Shown here piece after piece: positions 4,252-6,023 of a stretch of DNA of 6,023 bases. The DNA lies in contig SYBY01000233.1 of assembly GCA_005788585.1 (NCBI GenBank), forward strand, positions 1 through 6,023. The letters are read 5' to 3'. Below the pieces are notes generated by a model that worked only from the letters and a program-made list of their open reading frames with translations, made no database searches and was not told the origin of the DNA. This DNA is from Actinomycetota bacterium (GTDB lineage: Bacteria > Actinomycetota > Thermoleophilia > Solirubrobacterales > Solirubrobacteraceae). The translations under genes were made by a program, and so were the position numbers. Each line of letters opens with the position of its first letter. Positions within the stretch are counted from its first letter, which is position 1.

Positions 4252-6011
4252 CGCCGCAGGGCGGACTCCACACCGCCGAGGGAGCCCGGGCCCGCATAGG
4301 ACCGCGGGCCGCGCATCGTGATCTCCACGTCGTCGTCACCGGCGTGGGCGCGACCGCGCCACGCGATCGCCACGCCGGACACCACCGCGCCCGCCGCGAT
4401 GCTCCACAGCACCCAGCCCACCGGCGACGCGTGCCCGCCGGCGACGCTCAGCAGCGCCGTCCAGGCCAGGTCGACCGGGTCGAGCCCGAACGTCGCCGCC
4501 ACCCACGTTCCGAGCGCCACCGCCGGCACCGCCAGCAGCGCGCACACCGCCAGGCCCCACGCACGCGGTGGCCGGAACTCGGGCATGAGCGCGAACAGCC
4601 ACACGTGCAGCGCCGGGATCAGCAACGCGGCGCTGAACGGGTTGAGGAACCACAGGACGAACGTCACGGCCCACAGGACGAGCAGGGCGCCGACGGCCGC
4701 TCCGGGCGCGGCCGCGTCGCCGCCCACCCGACGGATCACGCTGCGCCGCGGATACCGGACCGCGACGGCGGCCAGCACCCCGGCCAGGGCGACGCCGACC
4801 AGCGCGCCGATCGCGACGGGGACGGTGCTGATCGGCGCCGGTGCCGCCGGCGCGACAGGCAGCAGGCCGGTGAGCCCGATCAGGCGGGCGATGACCGCGG
4901 CGGCCACGAACGGGACGGCGGCCAGCAGGGTCCACGTGATCCACGGGCCGATCTCGGTGCGCTGGCGGCGCGCCCGGGCGAAGGCGTCCACGAGGGCCAG
5001 CAGCGGCGGCAGGAGCAGCACCCCGAGCAGGAGCCGCGGCGCCCACGCGGGGATCACCTTGCCCTGGATGACGACGCTCGGGCTGTGGTCGTTGCGGATG
5101 GCCGGGCCGTTGTCGAGCGCGGTGACGACCCGCAGCGCCGTTCGGCCGAAGGTCTGCATCCGGGCGGGCGAGACCTCGGCGTCGGCGGGCGGCGGCGCCT
5201 CACCGGAGGCCGACAGCAGCACGGCGGGCAGTCCCGCGTCGATGAGCGGGCCCTGCTCCCCGAGGGTGCCGGGCACGGCGTAGCGCCCGGTCTGGCTCAG
5301 CGCGCGCGGCGCGCTGGCCGCGAGGCCCGTCTCGGTGCGCAGCGCGGTCTCGACGGTGCGGCGCAGCTGCAACGGCGCAATGCCCAGGCCGTTCGACCAG
5401 GGGACGACCGTGGGCCGGCGCAGGTCGTCGGAGGCCAGCGCGCCCAGGACGAGCACGGCCGACACGTCCTGGCCGGCGAGTTGCCGGGCGAGCTCGATCG
5501 ACCCGGCGGCGCCACCGCTGCCGCCGCTGGTCGACACCAGCATGAGCGTCTTCGACGTGCGGCGCGGCGCGCCCACGACCCGCGCGAGCTCCAGCAGCGC
5601 CGCCGTCCCCGACAGCTCGGCGCGCGCACCCGGGCCCGCGGCGTCCCGGTGCGCGACGACGACGATCCGCTGGCTCGACGTCCCCGTCCGCTCTCCGATC
5701 ACCAGGCGCAGGTCGCGGGTGCCGTCGATCGTCCGACCGCTGTGGATCTCCTCCCGCACCGAGAACCGGGCGGTGCGCAGATCGCCGGCCACGCGCTGGC
5801 CGAGCTGGTCGTCGGCGACGTCGCCAGGGCGGCGCACGGGGTAGGCGTCGGCCAGCCGGTCGAGCGTGGCCATCGCGCGCGTGCCGCTGAACGCGTCGGC
5901 GGCGAGCGTCGTCCGGACCGAGCGCGGTGGCTCCTGCAGCGAGAACGCGACCACGATGAGGACCAGCGCGACCGGCAGCAGCCCGACGCGGTAGAAACGC
6001 GGTTCGAGCAC
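4248..6011 (-). CDS. Polytopic membrane protein with degenerate M28 peptidase-like extracytoplasmic domain
   Basis: A 587-residue protein with a signal-anchor helix (about 10-26), an M28 aminopeptidase-like domain (about 40-300) and some seven or eight membrane helices (from about 323-342 to 530-551), ending in a short polar tail. The M28 fold is suggested by IVVVAHRD (116-123), PGARAELSG (127-135) aligned with PGAnDNaSG, TLMLVSTSGGSGGAAGS (155-171) aligned with the segment holding the catalytic glutamates, and AGLPAVLLS (259-267). H121 remains, but the bridging Asp is A131, the acidic D-x-E-E positions are S162, G164 and S165, and the late His is not evident. It is therefore probably not a working metallopeptidase. 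The start is GTG; an in-frame TAG at 6023-6021 leaves no earlier choice. The stop overlaps the sortase ATG, suggesting joint function, perhaps as a membrane scaffold or binding partner. Function is inference. Confidence 0.85.
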   Translation of the reverse strand: MLEPRFYRVGLLPVALVLIVVAFSLQEPPRSVRTTLAADAFSGTRAMATLDRLADAYPVRRPGDVADDQLGQRVAGDLRTARFSVREEIHSGRTIDGTRDLRLVIGERTGTSSQRIVVVAHRDAAGPGARAELSGTAALLELARVVGAPRRTSKTLMLVSTSGGSGGAAGSIELARQLAGQDVSAVLVLGALASDDLRRPTVVPWSNGLGIAPLQLRRTVETALRTETGLAASAPRALSQTGRYAVPGTLGEQGPLIDAGLPAVLLSASGEAPPPADAEVSPARMQTFGRTALRVVTALDNGPAIRNDHSPSVVIQGKVIPAWAPRLLLGVLLLPPLLALVDAFARARRQRTEIGPWITWTLLAAVPFVAAAVIARLIGLTGLLPVAPAAPAPISTVPVAIGALVGVALAGVLAAVAVRYPRRSVIRRVGGDAAAPGAAVGALLVLWAVTFVLWFLNPFSAALLIPALHVWLFALMPEFRPPRAWGLAVCALLAVPAVALGTWVAATFGLDPVDLAWTALLSVAGGHASPVGWVLWSIAAGAVVSGVAIAWRGRAHAGDDDVEITMRGPRSYAGPGSLGGVESALRR

Positions 6012-6017
6012 GCTGCC

Positions 6018-6023
6018 ACACTA
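6018..6023 (-). promoter_or_regulatory. Candidate -10 box for the M28-like/sortase operon
   Basis: At the very edge of the window the minus strand reads TAGTGT, a TAnnnT box, followed by GGCAGC and then the GTG start at 6011. The 6-base gap is what a leaderless transcript starting on the GTG would show. The TAG of this box is also the in-frame stop that bounds the gene upstream. Any -35 element lies outside the window. Confidence 0.5.

Noticed and set aside
3646..4299. Plus-strand open frame of 217 codons opposite the sortase gene
   Set aside because: The composition is Arg/Asp/Leu-heavy with no domain, and it mirrors a sortase with an intact catalytic triad.
4318..5283. Long plus-strand open frame of 321 codons opposite the M28-like gene
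   Set aside because: It is rich in Ala/Arg/Thr/Ser with no recognisable motif and lies wholly antisense to a convincing membrane protein. High-GC coding DNA commonly leaves such open antisense frames.

Overview
The window reads as chromosomal DNA from a high-GC actinobacterium. GC-rich third codon positions, an infA-type IF-1, an actinobacterial class E-like sortase, and start codons preceded by TAnnnT -10 boxes with no Shine-Dalgarno all fit. The overall style suggests class Thermoleophilia (Solirubrobacterales-like), but that placement is inference and not proven by any single feature.

Layout. Bases 2-1918 (+) hold most of a class A penicillin-binding protein whose N-terminus lies upstream of the window. 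Thirty-five bases later comes infA (1954-2172, +), then an intergenic stretch with two small hairpins, then thiL (2249-3202, +). The other half is on the minus strand, transcribed right to left: a membrane protein with an M28 peptidase-like domain that has lost most metal ligands (6011-4248), a sortase (4251-3478) overlapping it by ATGA, and a small FlgM-like anti-sigma factor (3335-3129). The last gene runs 74 bp into the 3' end of the convergent thiL.

How the genes fit together. The PBP polymerises and cross-links peptidoglycan and the sortase attaches or polymerises surface proteins, so both strands carry envelope functions. IF-1 and ThiL are housekeeping genes for translation initiation and thiamine diphosphate synthesis. 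The degenerate M28-like protein and the sortase appear translationally coupled and may form one membrane unit. The FlgM-like gene has its own ribosome binding site and a candidate sigma-28/WhiG-type promoter, so it is probably expressed separately.

Most notable points: the pseudopeptidase-sortase pair, the apparent leaderless starts at three genes, the stand-alone infA, the twin hairpins after infA, and the short FlgM-like gene. No RNA gene, CRISPR array, insertion sequence, attachment site or replication origin was seen. No gene-free stretch exceeds 300 bases; the longest is 142 bases (3336-3477).
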